Below the pieces are notes generated by a model. The model was not told the DNA's origin. It ran no database searches and worked only from the letters and a program-made list of their open reading frames with translations. The position numbers were made by a program, and so were the translations under genes. This document shows positions 1-13,499 of a DNA stretch of 64,000 nt, piece after piece. The first letter of the stretch is position 1; the number at the start of each line of letters is the position of its first letter. Source of the DNA: Balanoglossus misakiensis (lineage: Eukaryota > Hemichordata); assembly GCA_040954595.2 (NCBI GenBank), contig CM082595.2, positions 9,176,001 to 9,240,000 of the forward strand. The letters are read 5' to 3'.

Positions 1-3000
1 ATTTCGTCGATTTTTGAAAAAAAATCATGGTTGAAAATCATCAAAAAATGACAAAATTTTCGACTTTGAAAAATCACAAAATTTCGTCGATTTTTGAAAA
101 AAATCATGGGTGAAAATCATGAAAAAATGACAAATTTTGAAAAAAAAACGGTGAAAATCATCAAAAAATGACACATTTTCGACTTTGCAAAATCTCAACA
201 TTTCGTCGATTTTTTAAAAAAAATTGTTGAAAATCATCAAAAAATGACAAATTTTCGACTTCGCAAAATCTCAAAATTTCGTCGATTTTTGAAAAAAATC
301 ATGGGTGAAAATCATCAAAAAATGACACATTTTCGACTTTGCAAAATCTCAAAATTTCGTCGATTTTTGAAAAAAATCATGGGTGAAAATCATCAAAAAA
401 TGACAAATTTTGAAAAAAAACGGGTGAAAATCATCAAAAAATGACACATTTTCGACTTTGCAAAATCTCAAAATTTCGTCGATTTTTGAAAAAAAATCAT
501 GGGTGAAAATCATCAAAAAATGACAAATTTTGAAAAAAAACGGGTGAAAATCATCAAAAAATGACACATTTTCGACTTTGCAAAATCTCAAAATTTCGTC
601 GATTTTTGAAGAAAATCATGGGTGAAAATCATCAAAAAATGACAAATTTTCGACTTTGCAAAATCTCAAAATTTCGTCGATTTTTGAAAAAAATCATGGG
701 GGAAAATCATCAAAAAATTACAAATTTTCGACTGCAAAATCTCAAAATTTCGTCGATTTTTGAAAAAATCATGGGTGAAAATCATGAAAAAATGACAAAT
801 TTTCGACTTTGCAAAATCTGAAAATTTCGTCGATTTTTGAAAAAAATCATGGGGGAAAATGATCAAAAAATGACAAATTTTCGACTGCAAAATCTTAAAA
901 TTTCGTCAATTTTGAAAAAAATCATGGGTGAAAATCATCAAAAAATGACAATTTTTTTACTGCAAAATCTCAAAATTTCATCGATTTTTGAAAAAAATCA
1001 TGGGTGAAAATCATCAAAAAATGATAAATTTTCGACTTTGCAAAATCTCAAAATTTCGTCGATTTTTGAAGAAAATCAAGGGTGAAAATCATCAAAAAAT
1101 GACAAAATTTTCGACTTTGTAAAATCACAAAATTTCGTCGATTTTTGAAAAAAAATCATGGTTGAAAATCATCAAAAAATGACAAAATTTTCGACTTTGA
1201 AAAATCACAAAATTTCGTCGATTTTTGAAAAAAATCATGGGTGAAAATCATGAAAAAATGACAAATTTTGAAAAAAAAACGGGTGAAAATCATCAAAAAA
1301 TGACACATTTTCGACTTTGCAAAATCTCAACATTTCGTCGATTTTTTAAAAAAAATTGTTGAAAATCATCAAAAAATGACAAATTTTCGACTTCGCAAAA
1401 TCTCAAAATTTCGTCGATTTTTGAAAAAAATCATGGGTGAAAATCATCAAAAAATGACACATTTTCGACTTTGCAAAATCTCAAAATTTCGTCGATTTTT
1501 GAAAAAAAATCATGGGTGAAAATCATCAAAAAATGACAAATTTTGAAAAAAAACGGGTGAAAATCATCAAAAAATGACACATTTTCGACTTTGCAAAATC
1601 TCAAAATTTCGTCGATTTTTTAAGAAAATCATGGGTGAAAATCATCAAAAAATGACAAATTTTCGACTTTGCAAAATCTCAAAATTTCGTCGATTTTTGA
1701 AAAAAATCATGGGGGAAAATCATCAAAAAATTACAAATTTTCGACTGCAAAATCTCAAAATTTCGTCGATTTTTGAAAAAAATCATGGGTGAAAATCATG
1801 AAAAAATGACAAATTTTCGACTTTGCAAAATCTGAAAATTTCGTCGATTTTTGAAAAAAATCATGGGGGAAAATGATCAAAAAATGACAAAATTTTCGAC
1901 TGCAAAATCTTAAAATTTCGTCAATTTTGAAAAAAATCATGGGTGAAAATCATCAAAAAATGACAATTTTTTTACTGCAAAATCTCAAAATTTCATCGAT
2001 TTTTGAAAAAAATCATGGGTGAAAATCATCAAAAAATGATAAATTTTCGACTTTGCAAAATCTCAAAATTTCGTCGATTTTTGAAGAAAATCAAGGGTGA
2101 AAATCATCAAAAAATGACAAAATTTCGACTTTGTAAAATCACAAAATTTCGTCGATTTTTGAAAAAAAATCATGGTTGAAAATCATCAAAAAATGACAAA
2201 ATTTTCGACTTTGAAAAATCACAAAATTTCGTCGATTTTTGAAAAAAATCATGGTGAAAATCATGAAAAAATGACAAATTTTGAAAAAAAAACGGGTGAA
2301 AATCATCAAAAAATGACACATTTTCGACTTTGCAAAATCTCAACATTTCGTCGAGTTTTTAAAAAAAATTGTTGAAAATCATCAAAAAATGACAAATTTT
2401 CGACTTCGCAAAATCTCAAAATTTCGTCGATTTTTGAAAAAAATCATGGGTGAAAATCATCAAAAAATGACAAATTTTCGACTTTGCAAAATCTCAACAT
2501 TTCGTCGATTTTTGAAAAAAATCATGGGTGAAAATCATCAAAAAATGACACATTTTCGACTTTGCAAAATCTCAAAATTTCGTCGATTTTTGAAAAAAAT
2601 CATGGGTGAAAATCATCAAAAAATGACACATTTTCGACTTTGCAAAATCTCAAAATTTCGTCGATTTTTGAAAAAAATCATGGGTGAAAATCATCAAAAA
2701 ATGACAAATTTTGAAAAAAAAACGGGTGAAAATCATCAAAAAATGACACATTTTCGACTTTGCAAAATCTCAAAATTTCGTCGATTTTTGAAAAAAATCA
2801 TGGGTGAAAATCATCAAAAAATGACAAATTTTCGTCTTTGCAAAATCTCAAAATTTCGTCCATTTTTGAAAAAAAATCATGGGGGAAAATCATCAAAAAA
2901 TGACAAATTTTCGACTTTGCAAAATCTCAAAATTTCGTCGATTTTTGAAAAAAATCATGGGTGAAAATCATCAAAAAATGACAAAATTTTCGACTTTGTA

Positions 3001-6000
3001 AAATCACAAAATTTCGTCGATTTTTGAAAAAAATCATGGTTGAAAATCATCAAAAAATGACAAAATTTTCGACTTTGAAAAATCACAAAATTTCGTCGAT
3101 TTTTGAAAAAAATCATGGGTGAAAATCATGAAAAAATGACAAATTTTGAAAAAAAAACGGGTGAAAATCATCAAAAAATGACACATTTTCGACTTTGCAA
3201 AATCTCAACATTTCGTCGATTTTTTAAAAAAAATTGTTGAAAATCATCAAAAAATGACAAATTTTTCGACTTCGCAAAATCTCAAAATTTCGTCGATTTT
3301 TGAAAAAAATCATGGGTGAAAATCATCAAAAAATGACACATTTTCGACTTTGCAAAATCTCAAAATTTCGTCGATTTTTGAAAAAAAATCATGGGTGAAA
3401 ATCATCAAAAATGACAAATTTTGAAAAAAAACGGGTGAAAATCATCAAAAAATGACACATTTTCGACTTTGCAAAATCTCAAAATTTCGTCGATTTTTGA
3501 AGAAAATCATGGGTGAAAATCATCAAAAAATGACAAATTTTCCGACTTTGCAAAATCTCAAAATTTCGTCGATTTTTGAAAAAAATCATGGGGGAAAATC
3601 ATCAAAAAATTACAAATTTTCGACTGCAAAATCTCAAAATTTCGTCGATTTTTGAAAAAATCATGGGTGAAAATCATGAAAAAATGACAAATTTTCGACT
3701 TTGCAAAATCTGAAAATTTCGTCGATTTTTGAAAAAAATCATGGGGGAAAATCATCAAAAAATGACAAATTTGAAAAAAAACGGGTGAAAATCATCAAAA
3801 AATGACACATTTTCGACTTTGCAAAATCTCAAAATTTCGTCGATTTTTGAAGAAAATCATGGGTGAAAATCATCAAAAAATGACAAATTTTCGACTTTGC
3901 AAAATCTCAAAATTTCGTCGATTTTTGAAAAAAATCATGGGGGAAAATCATCAAAAAATTACAAATTTTCGACTGCAAAATCTCAAAATTTCGTCGATTT
4001 TTGAAAAAATCATGGGTGAAAATCATGAAAAAATGACAAATTTTCGACTTTGCAAAATCTGAAAATTTCGTCGATTTTTGAAAAAAATCATGGGGGAAAA
4101 TGATCAAAAAATGACAAATTTTCGACTGCAAAATCTCAAAATTTCGTCAATTTTGAAAAAAATCATGGGTGAAAATCATCAAAAAATGACAATTTTTTTA
4201 CTGCAAAATCTCAAAATTTCGTCGATTTTTGAAGAAAATCAAGGGTGAAAATCATCAAAAAATGACAAAATTTTCGACTTTGTAAAATCACAAAATTTCG
4301 TCGATTTTTGAAAAAAATCATGGTTGAAAATCATCAAAAAATGACAAAATTTTCGACTTTGAAAAATCACAAAATTTCGTCGATTTTTGAAAAAAATCAT
4401 GGGTGAAAATCATGAAAAAATGACAAATTTTGAAAAAAAAACGGTGAAAATCATCAAAAAATGACACATTTTCGACTTTGCAAAATCTCAACATTTCGTC
4501 GATTTTTTAAAAAAAATTGTTGAAAATCATCAAAAAATGACAAATTTTCGACTTCGCAAAATCTCAAAATTTCGTCGATTTTTGAAAAAAATCATGGGTG
4601 AAAATCATCAAAAAATGACACATTTTCGACTTTGCAAAATCTCAAAATTTCGTCGATTTTTGAAAAAAAATCATGGGTGAAAATCATCAAAAAATGACAA
4701 ATTTTGAAAAAAAACGGGTGAAAATCAACAAAAAATGACACATTTTCGACTTTGCAAAATCTCAAAATTTCGTCGATTTTTGAAAAAAAATCATGGGTGA
4801 AAATCATCAAAAAATGACAAATTTTGAAAAAAAACGGGTGAAAATCATCAAAAAATGACAAAATTTTCGACTTTGTAAAATCACAAAATTTCCGTCGATT
4901 TTTGAAAAAAAATCATGGTTGAAAATCATCAAAAAATGACAAAATTTTCGACTTTGAAAAATCACAAAATTTCGTCGATTTTTGAAAAAAATCATGGGTG
5001 AAAATCATGAAAAAATGACAAATTTTGAAAAAAAACGGGTGAAAATCATCAAAAAATGACACATTTTCGACTTTGCAAAATCTCAACATTTCGTCGATTT
5101 TTTAAAAAAAATTGTTGAAAATCATCAAAAAATGACAAATTTTCGACTTCGCAAAATCTCAAAATTTCGTCGATTTTTGAAAAAAATCATGGGTGAAAAT
5201 CATCAAAAAATGACACATTTTCGACTTTGCAAAATCTCAAAATTTCGTCGATTTTGAAAAAAAATCATGGGTGAAATCATCAAAAAATGACAAATTTTGA
5301 AAAAAAACGGGTGAAAATCATCAAAAAATGACACATTTTCGACTTTGCAAAATCTCAAAATTTCGTCGATTTTTGAAGAAAATCATGGGTGAAAATCATC
5401 AAAAAATGACAAATTTTCGACTTTGCAAAATCTCAAAATTTCGTCGATTTTTGAAAAAAATCTTGGGGGAAAATCATCAAAAAATTACAAATTTTCGACT
5501 GCAAAATCTCAAAATTTCATCGATTTTTGAAAAAATCATGGGTGAAAATCATCAAAAAATGATAAATTTTCGACTTTGCAAAATCTCAAAATTTCGTCGA
5601 TTTTTGAAGAAAATCAAGGGTGAAAATCATCAAAAAATGACAAAATTTTCGACTTTGTAAAATCACAAAATTTCGTCGATTTTTGAAAAAAAATCATGGT
5701 TGAAAATCATCAAAAAATGACAAAATTTTCGACTTTGAAAAATCACAAAATTTCGTCGATTTTTGAAAAAAATCATGGGTGAAAATCATGAAAAAATGAC
5801 AAATTTTGAAAAAAAACGGGTGAAAATCATCAAAAAATGACACATTTTCGACTTTGCAAAATCTCAACATTTAGTCGATTTTTGAAAAAAATCATGGTTG
5901 AAAATCATCAAAAATGACAAAATTTTCGACTTTGCAAAATCTCAACATTTCGTCGATTTTTGAAAAAAATCATGGGTGAAAATCATCAAAAAATGACAAA

Positions 6001-9000
6001 TTTTCGACTTTGCAAAATCTCAACATTTCGTCGATTTTTGAAAAAAATCATGGGTGAAAATCATCAAAAAATGACACATTTTCGACTTTGCAAAATCTCA
6101 AAATTTCGTCGATTTTTGAAAAAAATCATGGGTGAAAATCATCAAAAATGACACATTTTCGACTTTGCAAAATCTCAAAATTTCGTCGATTTTTGAAAAA
6201 AAATCATGGGTGAAAATCATCAAAAAAATGACAAATTTTGAAAAAAAAACGGGTGAAAATCATCAAAAAATGACACATTTTCGACTTTGCAAAATCTCAA
6301 AATTTCGTCGATTTTTGAAAAAAAATCATGGGTGAAAATCATCAAAAAATGACAAATTTTCGTCTTTGCAAAATCTCAAAATTTCGTCCATTTTTGAAAA
6401 AAAATCATGGGGGAAAATCATCAAAAAATGACAAATTTTCGACTTTGCAAAATCTCAAAATTTCGTCGATTTTTGAAAAAAATCATGGGTGAAAATCATC
6501 AAAAAATGACAACATTTTCGACTTTGTAAAATCACAAAATTTCGTCGATTTTTGAAAAAAAATCATGGTTGAAAATCATCAAAAAATGACAAAATTTTCG
6601 ACTTTGAAAAATCACAAAATTTCGTCGATTTTTGAAAAAAATCATGGGTGAAAATCATGAAAAAATGACAAATTTTGAAAAAAAAACGGGTGAAAATCAT
6701 CAAAAAATGACACATTTTCGACTTTGCAAAATCTCAACATTTCGTCGATTTTTTAAAAAAAATTGTTGAAAATCATCAAAAAATGACAAATTTTCGACTT
6801 CGCAAAATCTCAAAATTTCGTCGATTTTTGAAAAAAATCATGGGTGAAAATCATCAAAAAATGACACATTTTCGACTTTGCAAAATCTCAAAATTTCGTC
6901 GATTTTGAAAAAAATCATGGGTGAAAATCATCAAAAAATGACAAATTTTGAAAAAAATCATGGGTGAAAATCATCAAAAAATGATAAATTTTCGACTTTG
7001 CAAATCTCAAAATTTCGTCGATTTTTGAAGAAAATCAAGGGTGAAAATCATCAAAAAATGACAAAATTTTCGACTTTGTAAAATCACAAAATTTCGTCGA
7101 TTTTTTGAAAAAAAATCATGGTTGAAAATCATCAAAAAATGACAAAATTTTCGACTTTGAAAAATCACAAAATTTCGTCGATTTTTGAAAAAAATCATGG
7201 GTGAAAATCATGAAAAAATGACAAATTTTGAAAAAAAAACGGGTGAAAATCATCAAAAAATGACACATTTTCGACTTTGCAAAATCTCAACATTTAGTCG
7301 ATTTTTGAAAAAAATCATGGTTGAAAATCATCAAAAAATGACAAAATTTTCGACTTTGCAAAATCTCAACATTTCGTCGATTTTTGAAAAAAATCATGGG
7401 TGAAAATCATCAAAAAATGACAAATTTTCGACTTTGCAAAATCTCAACATTTCGTCGATTTTTGAAAAAAATCATGGGTGAAAATCATCAAAAAATGACA
7501 CATTTTCGACTTTGCAAAATCTCAAAATTTCGTCGATTTTTGAAAAAAATCATGGGTGAAAATCATCAAAAAATGACACATTTTCGACTTTGCAAAATCT
7601 CAAAATTTCGTCGATTTTTGAAAAAAAATCATGGGTGAAAATCATCAAAAAATGACAAATTTTGAAAAAAAAACGGGTGAAAATCATCAAAAAATGACAC
7701 ATTTTCGACTTTGCAAAATCTCAAAATTTCGTCGATTTTTGAAAAAAAATCATGGGTGAAAATCATCAAAAATGACAAATTTTCGTCTTTGCAAAATCTC
7801 AAAATTTCGTCCATTTTTGAAAAAAAATCATGGGGGAAAATCATCAAAAAATGACAAATTTTCGACTTTGCAAAATCTCAAAATTTCGTCGATTTTTGAA
7901 AAAAATCATGGGTGAAAATCATCAAAAAATGACAAAATTTTCGACTTTGTAAAATCACAAAATTTCGTCGATTTTTGAAAAAAAAATCATGGTTGAAAAT
8001 CATCAAAAAATGACAAAATTTTCGACTTTGAAAAATCACAAAATTTCGTCGATTTTTGAAAAAAATCATGGGTGAAAATCATGAAAAAATGACAAATTTT
8101 GAAAAAAAAAACGGGTGAAAATCATCAAAAAATGACACATTTTCGACTTTGCAAAATCTCAACATTTCGTCGATTTTTTAAAAAAAATTGTTGAAAATCA
8201 TCAAAAAATGACAAATTTTCGACTTCGCAAAATCTCAAAATTTCGTCGATTTTTGAAAAAAATCATGGGTGAAAATCATCAAAAAATGACACATTTTCGA
8301 CTTTGCAAAATCTCAAAATTTCGTCGATTTTTGAAAAAAATCATGGGTGAAAATCATCAAAAAATGACAAATTTTGAAAAAAAACGGGTGAAAATCATCA
8401 AAAAATGACACATTTTCGACTTTGCAAAATCTCAAAATTTCGTCGATTTTTGAAGAAAATCATGGGTGAAAATCATCAAAAAATGACAAATTTTCGACTT
8501 TGCAAAATCTCAAAATTTCGTCGATTTTTGAAAAAAATCATGGGGGAAAATCATCAAAAAATTACAAATTTTCGACTGCAAAATCTCAAAATTTCGTCGA
8601 TTTTTGAAAAAATCATGGGTGAAAATCATGAAAAAATGACAAATTTTCGACTTTGCAAAATCTGAAAATTTCGTCGATTTTTGAAAAAAATCATGGGGGA
8701 AAATGATCAAAAAATGACAAATTTTCGACTGCAAAATCTCAAAATTTCGTCTATTTTGAAAAAAATCATGGGTGAAAATCATCAAAAAATGACAATTTTT
8801 TTACTGCAAAATCTCAAAATTTCATCGATTTTTGAAAAAATCATGGGTGAAAATCATCAAAAAATGATAAATTTTCGACTTTGCAAAATCTCAAAATTTC
8901 GTCGATTTTTGAAGAAAATCAAGGGTGAAAATCATCAAAAAATGACAAAATTTTCGACTTTGTAAAATCACAAAATTTCGTCGATTTTTGAAAAAAAATC

Positions 9001-12000
9001 ATGGTTGAAAATCATCAAAAAATGACAAAATTTTCGACTTTGAAAAATCACAAAATTTCGTCGATTTTTGAAAAAAATCATGGGTGAAAATCATGAAAAA
9101 ATGACAAATTTTGAAAAAAAAACGGGTGAAAATCATCAAAAAATGACACATTTTCGACTTTGCAATATCTCAACATTTAGTCGATTTTTGAAAAAAATCA
9201 TGGTTGAAAATCATCAAAAAATGACAAAATTTTCGACTTTGCAAAATCTCAACATTTCGTCGATTTTTGAAAAAAATCATGGGTGAAAATCATCAAAAAA
9301 TGACAAATTTTCGACTTTGCAAAATCTCAACATTTCGTCGATTTTTGAAAAAAATCATGGGTGAAAATCATCAAAAAATGACACATTTTCGACTTTGCAA
9401 AATCTCAAAATTTCGTCGATTTTTGAAAAAAATCATGGGTGAAAATCATCAAAAAATGACACATTTTCGACTTTGCAAAATCTCAAAATTTCGTCGATTT
9501 TTGAAAAAAAATCATGGGTGAAAATCATCAAAAAATGACAAATTTTGAAAAAAAACGGGTGAAAATCATCAAAAAATGACACATTTTCGACTTTGCAAAA
9601 TCTCAAAATTTCGTCGATTTTTGAAAAAAAATCATGGGTGAAAATCATCAAAAAATGACAAATTTTCGTCTTTGCAAAATCTCAAAATTTCGTCCATTTT
9701 TGAAAAAAAATCATGGGGGGAAAATCATCAAAAAATGACAAATTTTCGACTTTGCAAAATCTCAAAATTTCGTCGATTTTTGAAAAAAATCATGGGTGAA
9801 AATCATCAAAAAATGACAAATTTTCGACTTTGCAAAATCTCAAAATTTCGTCGATTTTTGAAGAAAATCATGGGTGAAAATCATCAAAAAATGACAAATT
9901 TTCGACTTTGCAAAATCTCAAAATTTCGTCGATTTTTGAAAAAAATCATGGGTGAAAACCATCAAAAAATGACAAATTTTCGACTTTGCAAAATCTCAAA
10001 ATTTCGTCGATTTTTGAAGAAAATCATAGGTGAAAATCATCAAAAAATGATAAATTTTCGACTTTGCAAAATCTCAAAATTTCGTCGATTTTTGAAGAAA
10101 ATCAAGGGTGAAAATCATCAAAAAATGACAAAATTTTCGCCTTTGTAAAATCACAAAATTTCGTCGATTTTTGAAAAAAAATCATGAATGAAAATCATCA
10201 AAAAATGACAAAATTTTCGACTTTGAAAAATCACAAAATTTCGTCGATTTTTGAAAAAAAATCATGGGTGAAAATCATGAAAAAATGACAAATTTTGAAA
10301 AAAAACCGGGTGAAAATCATCAAAAAATGACACATTTTCGACTTTGCAAAATCTCAACATTTAGTCGATTTTTGAAAAAAATCATGGTTGAAAATCATCA
10401 AAAAATGACAAAATTTTCGACTTTGCAAAATCTCAACATTTCGTCGATTTTTGAAAAAAAATCATGGGTGAAAATCATCAAAAAATGACAAATTTTCGAC
10501 TTTGCAAAATCTCAACATTTCGTCGATTTTTGAAAAAAATCATGGGTGAAAATCATCAAAAAATGACAAATTTTCGACTTCGCAAAATCTCAAAATTTTC
10601 GTCGATTTTTGAAAAAAATCATGGGTGAAAATCATCAAAAAATGACACATTTTCGACTTTGCAAAATCTCAAAATTTCGTCGATTTTTGAAAAAAATCAT
10701 GGGTGAAAATCATCAAAAAATGACAAATTTTGAAAAAAAACGGGTGAAAATCATCAAAAAATGACACATTTTCGACTTTGCAAAATCTCAAAATTTCGTC
10801 GATTTTTGAAGAAAATCATGGGTGAAAATCATCAAAAAATGACAAATTTTCGACTTTGCAAAATCTCAAAATTTCGTCGATTTTTGAAAAAAATCATGGG
10901 GGAAAATCATCAAAAAATTACAAATTTTCGACTGCAAAATCTCAAAATTTCGTCGATTTTTGAAAAAATCATGGGTGAAAATCATGAAAAAATGACAAAT
11001 TTTCGACTTTGCAAAATCTGAAAATTTCGTCGATTTTGAAAAAAATCATGGGGGAAAATGATCAAAAAATGACAAATTTTCGACTGCAAAATCTCAAAAT
11101 TTCGTCAATTTTGAAAAAAATCATGGGTGAAAATCATCAAAAAATGACAATTTTTTTACTGCAAAATCTCAAAATTTCATCGATTTTTGAAAAGAATCAT
11201 GGGTGAAAATCATCAAAAAATGATAAATTTTCGACTTTGCAAAATCTCAAAATTTCGTCGATTTTTGAAGAAAATCAAGGGTGAAAATCATCAAAAAATG
11301 ACAAAATTTTCGACTTTGTAAAATCACAAAATTTCGTCGATTTTTGAAAAAAAATCATGGTTGAAAATCATCAAAAAATGACAAAATTTTCGACTTCGCA
11401 AAATCACAACATTTCGTCGATTTTTTAAAAAAAATTGTTGAAAATCATCAAAAAATGACAAATTTTCGACTTCGCAAAATCTCAAAATTTCGTCGATTTT
11501 TGAAAAAAATCATGGGTGAAAATCATCAAAAAATGACACATTTTCGACTTTGCAAAATCTCAAAATTTCGTCGATTTTTGAAAAAAATCATGGGTGAAAA
11601 TCATCAAAAAATGACAAATTTTGAAAAAAAACGGGTAAAAATCATCAAAAAATGACACATTTTCGACTTTGCAAAATCTCAAAATTTCGTCGATTTTTGA
11701 AAAAAAATCATGGGTGAAAATCATCAAAAAATGACAAATTTTGAAAAAAAACGGGTGAAAATCATCAAAAAATGACACATTTTCGACTTTGCAAAATCTC
11801 AAAATTTCGTCGATTTTTGAAGAAAATCATGGGTGAAAATCATCAAAAAATGACAAATTTTCGACTTTGCAAAATCTCAAAATTTCGTCGATTTTTGAAA
11901 AAAATCATGGGGGAAAATCATCAAAAAATTACAAATTTTCGACTGCAAAATCTCAAAATTTCGTCGATTTTTGAAAAAAATCATGGGTGAAAATCATGAA

Positions 12001-13499
12001 AAAATGACAAATTTTCGACTTTGCAAAATCTGAAAATTTCGTCGATTTTTGAAAAAAATCATGGGGGAAAATGATCAAAAAATGACAAATTTTCGACTGC
12101 AAAATCTTAAAATTTCGTCAATTTTGAAAAAAATCATGGGTGAAAATCATCAAAAAATGACAATTTTTTTACTGCAAAATCTCAAAATTTCATCGATTTT
12201 TGAAAAAAATCATGGGTGAAAATCATCAAAAAATGATAAATTTTCGACTTTGCAAAATCTCAAAATTTCGTCGATTTTTGAAGAAAATCAAGGGTGAAAA
12301 TCATCAAAAATGACAAAATTTTCGACTTTGTAAAATCACAAAATTTCGTCGATTTTTGAAAAAAAATCATGGTTGAAAATCATCAAAAAATGACAAAATT
12401 TTCGACTTTGAAAAATCACAAAATTTCGTCGATTTTTGAAAAAAATCATGGGTGAAAATCATGAAAAAATGACAAATTTTGAAAAAAAAACGGGTGAAAA
12501 TCATCAAAAAATGACACATTTTCGACTTAGCAAAATCTCAACATTTCGTCGATTTTTTAAAAAAAATTGTTGAAAATCATCAAAAAATGACAAATTTTCG
12601 ACTTCGCAAAATCTCAAAATTTCGTCGATTTTTGAAAAAAATCATGGGTGAAAATCATCAAAAAATGACACATTTTCGACTTTGCAAAATCTCAAAATTT
12701 CGTCGATTTTTGAAAAAAAATCATGGGTGAAAATCATCAAAAAATGACAAATTTTGAAAAAAAACGGGTGAAAATCATCAAAAAATGACACATTTTCGAC
12801 TTTGCAAAATCTCAAAATTTCGTCGATTTTTGAAGAAAATCATGGGTGAAAATCATCAAAAAATGACAAATTTTCGACTTTGCAAAATCTCAAAATTTCG
12901 TCGATTTTTGAAAAAAATCATGGGGGAAAATCATCAAAAAATTACAAATTTTCGACTGCAAAATCTCAAAATTTCGTCGATTTTTGAAAAAATCATGGGT
13001 GAAAATCATGAAAAAATGACAAATTTTCGACTTTGCAAAATCTGAAAATTTCGTCGATTTTTGAAAAAAATCATGGGGGAAAATGATCAAAAAATGACAA
13101 ATTTTCGACTGCAAAATCTCAAAATTTCGTCAATTTTGAAAAAAATCATGGGTGAAAATCATCAAAAAATGACAATTTTTTTACTGCAAAATCTCAAAAT
13201 TTCATCGATTTTTGAAAAAAATCATGGGTGAAAATCATCAAAAAATGATAAATTTTCGACTTTGCAAAATCTCAAAATTTCGTCGATTTTTGAAGAAAAT
13301 CAAGGGTGAAAATCATCAAAAAATGACAAAATTTTCGACTTTGTAAAATCACAAAATTTCGTCGATTTTTGAAAAAAAATCATGGTTGAAAATCATCAAA
13401 AAATGACAAAATTTTCGACTTTGAAAAATCACAAAATTTCGTCGATTTTTGAAAAAAATCATGGGTGAAAATCATGAAAAAATGACAAATTTTGAAAAA

